A stretch of 64,000 bases of DNA from JAKLQR01 sp963753165 (GCA_963753165.1 CAVWBP010000018.1:124001-188000); one strand, 5' to 3'; positions 34,901-44,370 are shown, counted from the stretch's first letter. The notes: generated by a model not told the origin, from the letters alone. Program-made: numbers and translations.

Positions 34901-35411
34901 AGGATATGCTTGTATTCCAGCGCCTTTTCCCTCGCCCTGTCAACCATTCCTCTCTTGAGGTAATAAGGGATCTCTCCTTTCAGGCATGAGGTAAGGCCAA
35001 TCAGACCGCCGCTGTACTGTTCCAGGAGGTGCATATCTATCCTGGGTTTATAATAGAACCCCTCCGTATAGGCCCTGGTGACCAGAGTTACAAGGTTGCG
35101 GTATCCGTGGTTGTCCTTCGCAAGGAGAATGAGATGGAATGATGCTTCGTCGATCTCACCGCCCTGTTTCTTGTCGAAGCGGCTGCCGGGCGATATATAG
35201 ACCTCGCATCCGATGATCGGTTTTATCCCCGCTTTTATCGCATGACGGTAAAACTCCACCGCTCCGAAGAGGTTCCCGTGGTCGGTGATCGCCACAGCAG
35301 GCATCCTGAATGCAGAAGCCTGTTCGACAAGCTCTTTTATCTTTATCGCTCCGTCCAGCAGACTGTATTCAGTATGAAGATGGAGGGGAACATAATCGAA
35401 TGCTGAACCAT
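31996..35411 (-). CDS. dnaE: DNA polymerase III subunit alpha
   Basis: The replicative polymerase, about 1138 residues: PHP domain (LHLHTEYSLLDGA, AITDHGNLFG), palm with catalytic Asp residues in PDIDVDFCKDRRPE, fingers, helix-hairpin-helix and OB-fold (VIVFPELYRN) regions. The undamaged frame begins only at MPAVAITDHG (35304). The codons upstream (DYVPLHLHTEYSLLDG) are clearly coding and join, with one base missing near 35398, to ATG 35411 (MVQHS). The frame change in this essential gene is probably a sequence error. The gene is cotranscribed with accA. Confidence 0.95.
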
Positions 35412-35460
35412 ATAAGAATATTACCCTCAGGTGAGTTTCAAGTCAATCGAAAGAGGTTCT

Positions 35461-35489
35461 TTGACAGGCCTTTTCATGAAAGGTATAAT
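35461..35489 (+). promoter_or_regulatory. Consensus sigma-70 promoter of the PBP1A gene
   Basis: A perfect -35 (TTGACA, 35461-35466) and a perfect -10 (TATAAT, 35484-35489) are separated by 17 nt. The ATG is at 35496, so transcription should start at or within a base or two of the start codon. Confidence 0.8.
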
Positions 35490-35495
35490 TTCTGA

Positions 35496-37808
35496 ATGAA
35501 GTTAAAACTGAGCATCATCCTCGCGCTAATCTCCATAATCATCGGTGTTTCTGCAGGCAGTTACCTTGCATTCAGCACCGGCATTCCCTCCATAGAAGAA
35601 ATGAAAGACATCTATCAGGATGCAGGGACAAAGATATATGCCGACGACGGCTCCCTGATCGGGGAACTGAAGGTGGAAAAGGGCATCTTTGTCCCGATCC
35701 GTGACATCCCGGAACATATGATTCAGGCAGTAATCGCAGTCGAAGATTCGCGGTTTTGGACACACAAGGGAATTGATTATATTGCCATTATGAGAGCTAT
35801 TGTGAAAGACATACTTTCTGCAGGGCTGAAGGAAGGAGGGAGCACTATCACACAGCAGCTTACAAAAATCATGTTCCTCACCCCCGAAAAAACCCTGAAG
35901 AGAAAGCTTCGGGAAGCGGTCCTCGCGGTAAAGATAGAAAAAAACCTCACGAAAAACGAGATACTCGAACTGTATCTCAACAGGATATATATCGGTCATG
36001 GCGCATACGGGGTTGAAATGGCATCACGCGTATATTTCGGGAAATCGGTAAAGTCGATAACCCTGGCCGAGGCTGCCCTCATTGCGGGCCTTATTAAGGC
36101 GCCGACTTCGTATTCTCCCTATAACGATCTCACAAAAGCCAAAGACAGGCAGCAGATTGTGCTTTCCCGCATGGAGGAGGAAGGATACATCAATAAATCC
36201 CAGGAAGAGAATGCCGGAAAGCAGCCGATATACCTCTCAAGCATGAGAAAGGGAATCGAAGCGAATAACTATTTTATTGATTATGTACGGAAATACCTTG
36301 AAGAAACTTATGGTGAAGAAACCGTGTATAAAGGGGATATGAGAGTATATACCACACTGGACAAACAGGCCCAATACCATGCTGCAAAGGCCCTCCAGGA
36401 GGGATTAAGGGCACTCGACAAGAGGAGAGGATGGCGTGGACCGATAGAGCATAGAAACGATGTCGATATTGAAAAAGAGATGAAGCAACGGGAACTGGAT
36501 TCACAGGTTGTCGCAAACCCCGGCGAGATATCTACAGGCATTGTCCTCACAGTCGGCAAGAAAGAGGCGCAGATTAAGACACGGGGAGTCATCGGAAAAC
36601 TCTCGCTTGAGGATGCACGGTGGGCGTCAAAGGTCTTCGATCCGAAGAAGAGAACATCGAGAACACTCAAGGACTTTACCCTGCCACAGATACTGGAACC
36701 CGGAGATATTGTGAGAGTAAGTATATCCAAGGTCCAGGGACACTCGGTTCAACTCAAGCTGGAACAGGACCCCGAGGTCGAGGGGGCTGTCGTGGCTCTC
36801 GATCACGATACCGGTTTTATCAGGGCACTGGTAGGGGGGTATGATTTTGTGAAGAGCGATTTTAACAGGGCACTCTATGCAAAACGCCAGCCCGGTTCTG
36901 CGTTCAAGCCTGTCATCTACGCGGCTGCACTGGATCAGAATTTCACTCCGGCGAGCATCATCATTGATGAACCGGTAACCTATCCCGGAGGCCCGAGAGG
37001 CGAGTGGACACCCAAAAATGCAGATCATGAATTCTATGGCCCTACAACACTCCGTGAGGCATTGACATATTCGAGAAATGTCGTTACAGTAAAACTGGTT
37101 GATGCTCTGGGCATTGATACGGTGCTGAATTTTGCAAGAAATATAGGCATTCAGGGGGATATGCCGCGAGACCTTACCCTGGCCCTTGGATCACTGACGG
37201 TTTCCCCGTTCGAACTCTCCCTCTGTTACAGCGTATTTGCAAATGACGGCATGAAGATAAAACCGATTTCAATCAAGTATATCACGGATGCACGGGGCAG
37301 GATTCTCGAGAGCAATGAACCTGAAGCCGAAGAGGTAATCAGTCCGCAGACTGCATTTCTGATCACTTCGATGATGGAGGATGTGGTGCAGCACGGCACC
37401 GGATGGAGAGCAAAAGCACTCGGCAGGCCTGTAGCAGGCAAGACCGGCACAACGAATGAATACAGGGATGCCTGGTTCATCGGCTATTCACCAACCCTGG
37501 TAGCTGCTGTATGGGTCGGCTTCGATGATGTGAGATCACTCGGTTCGCAGGAGACCGGCGCACGCGCCGCTTCCCCCATATGGGTGGATTTCATGAAGAA
37601 CACTCTTACCGGAGAACCGGAGGACTTTACCCCGCCTGAAGGCATACTCGCCAATACAATAGACCCGCTAACCGGTCTTCTTTCACGGGATGAAGCTTCA
37701 GGAATAAAGGAATATTTCAGGGAAGGTACTGAACCAACGCAGTTTGCGCCTCTCATTTATCATCCCCGTAAGTTGCGGGAGACAGAATCAAACCTTAATT
37801 TCGATTAG
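35496..37808 (+). CDS. mrcA: Penicillin-binding protein 1A (bifunctional transglycosylase/transpeptidase)
   Basis: Builds and crosslinks peptidoglycan. The 770 residues have an N-terminal membrane anchor (about 5-27), a GT51 glycosyltransferase domain with the catalytic Glu in AVEDSRFWTHKGID and KEGGSTITQQLTK, an OB-like insert (about 315-440), and a transpeptidase with S-x-x-K in GSAFKPVIYAA, SRN in TYSRNVVTVKL and KTGTT. A near-perfect promoter abuts the start and there is no Shine-Dalgarno sequence, suggesting a leaderless message unless translation starts elsewhere. It is divergent from dnaE. Confidence 0.95.
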   Translation: MKLKLSIILALISIIIGVSAGSYLAFSTGIPSIEEMKDIYQDAGTKIYADDGSLIGELKVEKGIFVPIRDIPEHMIQAVIAVEDSRFWTHKGIDYIAIMRAIVKDILSAGLKEGGSTITQQLTKIMFLTPEKTLKRKLREAVLAVKIEKNLTKNEILELYLNRIYIGHGAYGVEMASRVYFGKSVKSITLAEAALIAGLIKAPTSYSPYNDLTKAKDRQQIVLSRMEEEGYINKSQEENAGKQPIYLSSMRKGIEANNYFIDYVRKYLEETYGEETVYKGDMRVYTTLDKQAQYHAAKALQEGLRALDKRRGWRGPIEHRNDVDIEKEMKQRELDSQVVANPGEISTGIVLTVGKKEAQIKTRGVIGKLSLEDARWASKVFDPKKRTSRTLKDFTLPQILEPGDIVRVSISKVQGHSVQLKLEQDPEVEGAVVALDHDTGFIRALVGGYDFVKSDFNRALYAKRQPGSAFKPVIYAAALDQNFTPASIIIDEPVTYPGGPRGEWTPKNADHEFYGPTTLREALTYSRNVVTVKLVDALGIDTVLNFARNIGIQGDMPRDLTLALGSLTVSPFELSLCYSVFANDGMKIKPISIKYITDARGRILESNEPEAEEVISPQTAFLITSMMEDVVQHGTGWRAKALGRPVAGKTGTTNEYRDAWFIGYSPTLVAAVWVGFDDVRSLGSQETGARAASPIWVDFMKNTLTGEPEDFTPPEGILANTIDPLTGLLSRDEASGIKEYFREGTEPTQFAPLIYHPRKLRETESNLNFD

Positions 37809-37817
37809 GGGGCTACA

Positions 37818-38126
37818 ATGAATCATTTACGGATCACATGGCTTATCGGTTGCATAGTAAGCATTCTTGTTCTGTTTTCCCTTGCCGGGATTGCACCGGC
37901 AGAGGAAAATCCGTACGACCAGGCGATGAAAGCGTATAAGAAGAAGGATTTCAAAAAGGCGGCCATCTATCTTCAGGAGTATGTTGAACAGAAACCTGAT
38001 CCTTATGCCTATTATCTGCTCGGGTATGCGAACTACAAGTTGAAAAATCATGCTGAGTCAACCAGGTATTTCAGGGACGCATATGTCCTTGATCCGAACA
38101 TCTCTCCGTTCCCGATGAAAAAATAG
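37818..38126 (+). CDS. Small exported TPR-like protein (102 aa)
   Basis: A signal peptide (about 1-30, ending GIAPAEE) precedes two TPR-like helical hairpins (YDQAMKAYKKKDFKKAAIYL and PYAYYLLGYANYKLKNHAES). It is probably periplasmic. It starts 9 bp after the PBP1A gene with AGGGGG upstream, so cotranscription and a role near the cell-wall synthase are plausible. The exact function is unknown. Confidence 0.8.
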   Translation: MNHLRITWLIGCIVSILVLFSLAGIAPAEENPYDQAMKAYKKKDFKKAAIYLQEYVEQKPDPYAYYLLGYANYKLKNHAESTRYFRDAYVLDPNISPFPMKK

Positions 38127-38219
38127 CATTTATTTTAAAAAAGCGGGTCTTTTCTATTGACTTTTCAGAAAATTGTTATGTAATATAAGTGCGATTTTTA
38201 TCCCCTTGAGGAGGTTTAT

Positions 38220-38904
38220 ATGGAAGAAGTCCTTTTGATGGATGCCATTGTGAAACCCGAAGTAATTCCCCACAATGTCAGCTATGGAATATTCGCATCC
38301 ATCCTTTTGATTGTCGTTGCGCTTTACCGTCAAAGGTTCACTGCGCCTCGTGCCCAGAGGTATTCAGAATTTTGTCGAAATGCTCGTCGAGTACATATTT
38401 AAATTAACTGACGAGACGATAGGCCATCACTGGAGCAGGCCTTTTTTCCCCTTCATCTGCACAATTTTTCTGTTTATCCTCGTCTGCAATCTGATGGGAC
38501 TGGTGCCAGGTTTTACTGCAGCCACAGCGAATGTCAATACGAATGCAGCTATGGCAATCCCCGTCTTTCTGTTTTATCAGTTTATGGGGTTCAGGGTACA
38601 TGGCATCCATTACATCAACCATTTTCTCGGGCCTATTCGTTCACTTGCAGGGCTTCCGCTGATGATTCTGATGTTTCCGATTGAACTCATCGGTCACTTC
38701 GTACGTCCGCTGACCCTTACAGTCCGACTTTTCGGCAACATGACCGGGAAACATATCCTGCTGCTCGTGCTCGGAATTATTTCACCATGGGTTATTCCGA
38801 CGGTAATTCTCGGTCTCGGGGTGCTTGTGAGCGTCGTGCAGGCTCTTGTGTTTACGCTTTTGACTATCTGCTATTTTGCCGGTGCCGTTGAAGAGGCACA
38901 TTAA
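38220..38904 (+). CDS. atpB: ATP synthase F0 subunit a (frame change near residue 37)
   Basis: The proton/sodium channel subunit of F1F0 ATP synthase. GAGGAGG precedes ATG 38220 (MEEVLLMDAIVKPEVIPHNV). The chain moves to the +1 frame between 38311 and 38350 and continues GSLRLVPRGIQNFVEMLVEY. The essential Arg lies in PLTLTVRLFGNMTGKH, and the last helices end in FAGAVEEAH. Both frames are open over 38311-38402, so the exact shift point is unclear. One extra base relative to a functional gene explains it. atpE follows; other F0 and F1 genes are elsewhere. Confidence 0.9.
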
Positions 38905-38936
38905 TTTACAATTTTCTGGAAAGGAGGAAGAAAAGA

Positions 38937-39302
38937 ATGAAAAAAGTTTTCACTGTAATGCTTCTCTCACTCGCATTGGTCTGGTTATTCTCACCTCTCT
39001 GTTTCGCCGAAGAGGCTGCTGCAGCTACAACAACAGGTGGTAGCTCCAACATCTTCTACTATGCACTCGCAGCTCTCGGCTGCGGATTCGGAATGGGCCT
39101 TGCAGCTCTCGGTACCGGTATCGGTATGGGTACCGGTCTTGGTGGTGCTTGCGAAGGCGTCGCAAGGAACCCGGGTGCATCCGGAAAGATCACCACAACC
39201 CTCATCATCGGTCTCGCGATGATCGAGTCTCTCGCAATTTACGCTCTCGTCGTCGTCCTGATCCTCATCTTCGTGAATCCGTTCGGAACACTCCTTCAGT
39301 AA
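38937..39302 (+). CDS. atpE: ATP synthase F0 subunit c
   Basis: Proteolipid of the rotor ring, 121 residues. A cleavable-looking signal peptide (about 1-24, ending LCFAEE) precedes two helices. The ion-binding Glu is in GLAMIESLAIYALV. Sodium-type rings usually have Gln in helix 1 and E-S-T in helix 2. Here helix 1 has Thr at the Gln position and helix 2 has E-S-L, so proton coupling is more likely but not settled. AAGGAGG precedes the ATG. A strong terminator follows. Confidence 0.95.
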   Translation: MKKVFTVMLLSLALVWLFSPLCFAEEAAAATTTGGSSNIFYYALAALGCGFGMGLAALGTGIGMGTGLGGACEGVARNPGASGKITTTLIIGLAMIESLAIYALVVVLILIFVNPFGTLLQ

Positions 39303-39320
39303 GAGATACAGAAACAAAAA

Positions 39321-39349
39321 AGGGCAGGTTTCTTCCTGCCCTTTTTTTA
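39321..39349 (+). terminator. Rho-independent terminator after atpE
   Basis: The GGGCAGG/CCTGCCC stem (39323-39329 with 39336-39342) with a 6-nt loop is followed by seven T residues. It ends the atpB-atpE transcript. Confidence 0.9.
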
Positions 39350-39402
39350 TTGCCTGCATGAAAATACTTCCCTCCAGTTGCTACCGTCGATCCCGTGCTC
39401 TC

Positions 39403-39612
39403 GCGGGTTCAAGTTTGTAACTTGAATCCCTTGCTTTAAGTACAATACAGCAATCATATCATTGGCAAGAATCCTTTAAAACCATCTATTATTCGCCCAA
39501 AATAGCCACATTCAGTGGTCATATACCGATCCCAGAGAACGATTATTGCGATCAAATTAGTGGTTTTTTGAAATGCAAAATATGAAGGTTCAAGTTACAA
39601 ACTTGAACCCGC
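39403..39612. repeat. 210-bp MITE-like element with 24-bp perfect inverted ends
   Basis: The 24 bases at 39403-39426 are the exact reverse complement of 39589-39612 (GCGGGTTCAAGTTTGTAACT then TGAA). Each end contains its own palindrome, TTCAAGTT-3 nt-AACTTGAA. The 162-bp interior has no ORF. No obvious target duplication was found. No transposase with matching ends is in the window. Confidence 0.75.
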
Positions 39613-39770
39613 AAAGAAGCACGACGGTTGGGCGTACCTCGACAATCCATAATCAAAGTCTGGGTAGCAGAAGCGTCTTGAAAAGGCATCTTGACTATAT
39701 CCGATGCTAACAAATCATGTCCCAAAGAAGTGACTAAGAAGCAGAAATATACGCGGAATATTACCTCGGC

Positions 39771-40922
39771 TTACTTCCTGAAAAAATTCTTCGGCATAAG
39801 ATGGCGGATGATGTGGGTGATGATATCTTTATGCCAGTCGAAACCGGCCCTCTCGATAACCGGCATAATGCCGTCCTTGCGCGCGAGATCGATAAGGAAA
39901 TCAATCTGGCGGTCTGAAAGCCTCGAATAGATATTCTTCAATCGCTGACCGGCTTTCAGTTCGGGTTCCAGTCTGCTCCTCCATGCTTTGTCATATGCTC
40001 TCAGAACTTTTTCGGTGAAGTTTCCCTGCCGGAATGCATCGAGAACAGTATCGGCTGCAATTTCAGAACAGAGCAGTCCGAAATATATTCCGCCTCCTGT
40101 TGTTGCCTTGACCTGTCCGGCAGCCTCACCCACCACGACAAGCCTGTCGGCATAGCTTTTCGGGATTGTCCTTGTCGGTATCGGGCTGCTTTTGATCGGA
40201 CTCTCCCATAGGGTTACTCTCCCTGAAATATGACGGCTTTTTATGAATTTCCTCAGGAATGTTGCAGGATTCTTATGGGTAAGCAGGCCTATCTTGGCCT
40301 TTCTGTCGTTTGTAGGCACAATCCAGGAGAAAGAGCCCGGAGCGATTTTTTCACCGAAGTAGACCTCGACATCTTCAATGTCTTCCATGCTGACTTCAGT
40401 TTGTGCGCCGAAGAAAAAGTCTCCCGGTCTTCCCGGAATACCCGGCAATTCATGCGTTTCAAAGCCGGTTGCAATTATCCCGACCTCGGAAGAGAACGTT
40501 TCTTCTTCTCCTGCCTTCCCTGTTTTTATTGAGAAGACGTCACGGGTTACGACAATCTCTTTTACCCCTGACCCCAGGTGGGTGACAGCCCCTGCCTGTT
40601 CAGCCCTTTTGTGTATGGCACGGTCGAACATATCGCGCCTGACGACATACGCAAACGGTGAGGCTGCCTGATATTTCAGGGAATCTCCTGAAGGAGCTAT
40701 TGCCTTGACGGATACTATGGGTCGTATGACGGTATTTTCGGGCAGATCATATTGTTGAAAACATTCAGCGCTGATGATGCCTGTGCAATTGATATTCTTT
40801 CCGATTTCCGGGTTCTTCTCAAATATCCCCACATGGAATCCTTCTCTGGCCAATAACCATGCGGTATAACTCCCGACCGGTCCGCCCCCTACAACAATAA
40901 CATCATATGAAGTAGTTTTCAT
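39771..40922 (-). CDS. Geranylgeranyl reductase-family FAD oxidoreductase
   Basis: A 383-residue flavoprotein. The N-terminal dinucleotide-binding motif is VIVVGGGPVGSYTAWLLARE followed by an acidic end (FEKNPEIG), with NCTGIIS nearby. The middle part contains SFSWIVPTNDRKAKIGLLTH and the second FAD contact is VVGEAAGQVKATTGGGIYFG. These features match the geranylgeranyl-reductase / digeranylgeranylglycerophospholipid-reductase family, which reduces isoprenoid chains. In bacteria the substrate may be a quinone or other polyprenyl lipid. The gene stands alone, with a 75-bp gap to the macrodomain gene. Confidence 0.87.
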   Translation of the reverse strand: MKTTSYDVIVVGGGPVGSYTAWLLAREGFHVGIFEKNPEIGKNINCTGIISAECFQQYDLPENTVIRPIVSVKAIAPSGDSLKYQAASPFAYVVRRDMFDRAIHKRAEQAGAVTHLGSGVKEIVVTRDVFSIKTGKAGEEETFSSEVGIIATGFETHELPGIPGRPGDFFFGAQTEVSMEDIEDVEVYFGEKIAPGSFSWIVPTNDRKAKIGLLTHKNPATFLRKFIKSRHISGRVTLWESPIKSSPIPTRTIPKSYADRLVVVGEAAGQVKATTGGGIYFGLLCSEIAADTVLDAFRQGNFTEKVLRAYDKAWRSRLEPELKAGQRLKNIYSRLSDRQIDFLIDLARKDGIMPVIERAGFDWHKDIITHIIRHLMPKNFFRK

Positions 40923-41006
40923 TCTTTCTGTTTCTTTCTGTCGTGCATCGAGGAAATCCTATCTTTTTTACACTATTTTAGACTTTTTTTTCAATAAATC
41001 TGCGTA

Positions 41007-41570
41007 TTATCCGATTTTCTCAAATTCCTGCGTAAAATACCTGACAGTTTCGTCATCAAAAACGCAGAATTCTATCTTTCTGATACTGCTTTGTGGCCTG
41101 TTTTTTAAATACTGCAGTGCCTCGCTCACCAGAATATTTGCGCATCTGTCTTTGGGAAAACCGAATATCCCTGAACTTATTGCAGGGATCGAGATACTTT
41201 TGAACCCTTTGCTGTCAGCGAGTATAAGGCTGTTCCTGATTGCATTGCTGAGCTTGTTCTCTTCATCTCCCTCTCCCATTCTCGGCCCGACGGCATGGAT
41301 GACAAATTTTGCGGCAGCTTCCCGGCCCCGGTTAACGCTGCATGCCCCACCGGGACAAACCCTATCCTGTCGCTTTCATCCTGGATAACTCTGCCCGCCT
41401 TTTCTCACAAGAGCACCTGCAACGCCGCCGCCGTGCTGGAGATAAGAATTTGCCGCATTCACCACTGCATCCACATTCCGCTCCGTAATGTCTCCCTGAA
41501 TAAGGCGGATAGTCCTGCCATTAATGTCTTTCTCGCTGATTATTCTTATGGTTTCCTCCCTGTTCTTCAT
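41007..41570 (-). CDS. Macrodomain protein (ADP-ribose / O-acetyl-ADP-ribose hydrolase-like), frame-shifted
   Basis: The N-terminal frame (from 41570) gives IRLIQGDITERNVDAVVNAA and YLQHGGGVAGAL, the classic macrodomain ADP-ribose site. The frame is lost near 41376. The middle part (QDESDRIGFVPVGHAALTGA) is in a second frame. After another shift near 41310 the third frame gives FVIHAVGPRMGEGDEENKLS, SISIPAISSGIFGFPKDRCA and the end at 41007. Joined length is about 187 residues, normal for YmdB-type enzymes, which remove ADP-ribose or deacetylate O-acetyl-ADP-ribose. Confidence 0.85.
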
Positions 41571-41647
41571 CGAATGAGGACGGCGGAGATTCGATTCTCT
41601 ACGTTTCTATGATAAAATATATCATAAAAGAATTCTGGAGGATATAG

Positions 41648-43279
41648 ATAGCAGCGCTGCACGGAAATCTGTCAGGACTCAAGGCCAGCTACCTGAATGC
41701 ACTCGAAAGGATATACAGGAGGAAGGTTGCCCGTGAAGTAATAACCCCGGAACTTGCACGATACCTCACTGAAATCTCCTTCGAAATCAACAGACAGATC
41801 GGCATTCTTATCGAAAGGTCCGGCACGATCACTCATGTAATTGTCGGAGATGCAAAAGGGATATTCATCCCTGAACTGGGAAGCTATCCTCTGGGAAGAA
41901 AAGCTCTCCGGGGTCTCAGGCTTGTCCACACACATCTCAATGAGGAACCTCTCACACAGGATGACCTGACAGACCTGGCATTGCTCAGGTTTGACCTTAT
42001 AGCTTCCATAGGAGTGAGAAACGGACTTCCGGGAAATTTTCAGCTCGCATATCTGATGCCTGACGGCGAGAGACCATTCGAAATAATGGAGTATCAGCAT
42101 TTCCATGCATTTGAAATCGACTTTCTCCCTTTCATCACTTCTATTGAAGAAGAGACCGAGAGACACAGGAGCTTCAGCCCCGAGGACAGGCGTGAAAAGA
42201 CTATTCTTGTGAGTGTCTCAACTCAGCCGCGGCACGAACAGGAAGATTCGGTGGAGGAATTGCGGGAGCTTGCAGAGTCAAGCAGCCTCCTTGTGCTCGA
42301 TACCGTTATACAAAGGCTGAAGAAAATCAACCCGAAGTATCTGATGGGTGAAGGGAAAATCAAAGATCTCGTTATCAATGCATTAAGCAAGGGGGCTACG
42401 CTCCTTGTCTTTGACCAGGAACTGAGTCCGTCACAGGTAAAAGCCGTCACCGAACTGACCGAACTGAAAGTGATAGACCGGTCACAGCTCATCCTCGATA
42501 TCTTTGCGCGGCGCGCTCACAGCCGTGACGGAAAGGTCCAGGTAGAACTGGCCCAATTGAAGTACAGACTTCCGAGGCTCACGGGCAAAGGCACCGCCAT
42601 GTCCCGGCTCATGGGAGGGATAGGCGGAAGAGGTCCCGGCGAAATGAAACTCGAAATAGACAGGAGGCGTGTACGCGACAGGATCGTGCTCCTCGAAAAG
42701 GAACTCAAGCACCTGAGCGCGGCGAGGAAACAGAGGAAACAGAAACGGGTCGAGCGGGGCATTCCCATTGTCTCGATTATCGGATACACCAATGCGGGCA
42801 AATCAACGCTCATGAATTCTCTCACAAAAAGCACGGTGTTTGTCGAAGATAAATTGTTCGCTACGCTTGATACGGCAAGCAGGCGGCTGCGCTTCCCGCG
42901 CGAGAGGGAGGTTGTGATCACTGATACGGTCGGTTTTATACGGAACCTCCCCAAAGACCTCCTGACGGCTTTCAAGTCGACGCTTGAAGAACTCGAGGAC
43001 GCCGACCTGCTCCTCCATCTTGTTGACAGCGCAAACCCACGGTTTGAGCAGCATATCGCGTCTGTTGAGAATATCCTCCGGGAACTTCAGCTCGACGGGA
43101 AACCCCGGCTTCTTGTGTTGAACAAGACTGACAGGATCCCGAAAGAGGAGAGACAAAACCTCGCGTTCCGGTATGACGCAATACCGATATCCGCGCTGGA
43201 CCCTTCCTCATTCGGCCTGTTGCTTCAGACAATCGAATCGCATATCTGGGACAAAAAACTACAAGAGTTACCTGTATAA
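41648..43279 (+). CDS. hflX: GTPase HflX
   Basis: Ribosome-associated GTPase, 543 residues if begun at 41648. The HflX N-terminal domain (LHGNLSGLKASYLNALERIY) is coding from 41651 on. The middle Gly-rich helix part is MGGIGGRGPGEMKLEIDRRR. The G domain has G1 GYTNAGKST, G3 DTVGFIRNLP and G4 NKTD. No ATG, GTG or TTG exists in frame before TTG 41981, and the codon in the right place (6 nt after GGAGG at 41637-41641) is ATA. A start at 41981 would remove about 110 conserved residues. Confidence 0.92.
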   Translation: MAALHGNLSGLKASYLNALERIYRRKVAREVITPELARYLTEISFEINRQIGILIERSGTITHVIVGDAKGIFIPELGSYPLGRKALRGLRLVHTHLNEEPLTQDDLTDLALLRFDLIASIGVRNGLPGNFQLAYLMPDGERPFEIMEYQHFHAFEIDFLPFITSIEEETERHRSFSPEDRREKTILVSVSTQPRHEQEDSVEELRELAESSSLLVLDTVIQRLKKINPKYLMGEGKIKDLVINALSKGATLLVFDQELSPSQVKAVTELTELKVIDRSQLILDIFARRAHSRDGKVQVELAQLKYRLPRLTGKGTAMSRLMGGIGGRGPGEMKLEIDRRRVRDRIVLLEKELKHLSAARKQRKQKRVERGIPIVSIIGYTNAGKSTLMNSLTKSTVFVEDKLFATLDTASRRLRFPREREVVITDTVGFIRNLPKDLLTAFKSTLEELEDADLLLHLVDSANPRFEQHIASVENILRELQLDGKPRLLVLNKTDRIPKEERQNLAFRYDAIPISALDPSSFGLLLQTIESHIWDKKLQELPV

Positions 43280-43290
43280 TTGGAGGTATC

Positions 43291-44370
43291 ATGGATTTCG
43301 AACCGAAATGGATAGCATGGGAAATAACGAGACGCTGCAACCTGAGATGCGTTCACTGCCGCTCATCCTCTGAACTTGCAGTAAAATCGCATCCTGACTT
43401 CCCTGTTGAAGAAGCGTTCAGGATCATCGATGACATCACAAGTTATGCGAAACCGGTAATTGTTCTTTCGGGCGGAGAACCGCTTTTGAGAGAGGATGTC
43501 TTCGATATTGCACGGTATGGGACGGATAAGGGGCTGAGGATGTGTCTCGCGACAAACGGGACCCTCGTCTCCGATGAGCTCTGCGGGAAAATCAAGGATT
43601 CCGGCATCAGGATAGTCTCCCTGAGCCTTGACGGCTCGGAAGAAAAAGTCCATGATGACTTCAGAAACCAAAAGGGCGCATTTGCCGGGACACTCAATGC
43701 AGCGCGCCTCTTCAGGAAGCACGGCATTGAGTTTATCGTAAATTCGTCCTTCACGAAGAGGAACCAGGCAGAAATACCGAAAGTCTATGCGCTTGCCAGG
43801 GAACTCGGTGCAACGGCCTGGTATCTCTTCATGATCGTTCCTACGGGCAGAGGAGAAGAGATCATGAACGAGTTGATCTCGAAGGAGGGGTATGAACAAA
43901 TCCTGGAATGGCATTATGAGATGGAGAAAGACGAGAAAACACTCCTCGTGAGACCCACCTGCGCGCCTCATTATTACCGGATCGTCCTGCAGAAATCCAA
44001 AGAGGAAGGATCGAAATTCGAGAGGAGAACGTTGAAATTTTCGACAGGGGGCTCAAAAGGATGCATCGCCGGCCAGCTCATCGCACTCATCGACGTAGAC
44101 GGCAATGTGCTTCCCTGCAGTTATTTCCCGAAACCTGCAGGGAACATCAGACAACAATCGTTCAGGGAAATATGGGAGCATTCCGAATTATTTCAGGAGC
44201 TCCGTGATTTTAAAAAATATAAAGGCAAGTGCGGGTCCTGCGAGTACGTGACTGTCTGCGGCGGATGCCGTGCCAGGGCATATGCGGTGCATGGCGACTA
44301 TCTCGCAGAAGAGCCGTTCTGCGGATATGAACCTGTTCGGTATAAGAAAGCACGCCAGTCGCAAACTTGA
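43291..44370 (+). CDS. Radical SAM/SPASM protein, AhbD/NirJ-like haem biosynthesis enzyme
   Basis: The radical-SAM cluster motif CNLRCVHC is at about residue 16, followed by the GGEP motif in SGGEPLLRED. The C-terminal SPASM region (CGSCEYVTVCGGCRARA..FCGY) binds further Fe-S clusters. The segment WYLFMIVPTGRGEEIMNE resembles AhbD (decarboxylation of Fe-coproporphyrin III to haem) and NirJ-type enzymes. The neighbours hemE and hemH favour a haem role. Whether it is AhbD or AhbC/NirJ cannot be fixed by eye. It lies 11 bp after hflX and 72 bp before hemE. Confidence 0.82.
   Translation: MDFEPKWIAWEITRRCNLRCVHCRSSSELAVKSHPDFPVEEAFRIIDDITSYAKPVIVLSGGEPLLREDVFDIARYGTDKGLRMCLATNGTLVSDELCGKIKDSGIRIVSLSLDGSEEKVHDDFRNQKGAFAGTLNAARLFRKHGIEFIVNSSFTKRNQAEIPKVYALARELGATAWYLFMIVPTGRGEEIMNELISKEGYEQILEWHYEMEKDEKTLLVRPTCAPHYYRIVLQKSKEEGSKFERRTLKFSTGGSKGCIAGQLIALIDVDGNVLPCSYFPKPAGNIRQQSFREIWEHSELFQELRDFKKYKGKCGSCEYVTVCGGCRARAYAVHGDYLAEEPFCGYEPVRYKKARQSQT

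Noticed and set aside
38950..39300. Sodium-type c ring
   Set aside because: Only E-S of the sodium signature is present; the helix-1 Gln and the following Thr are missing.
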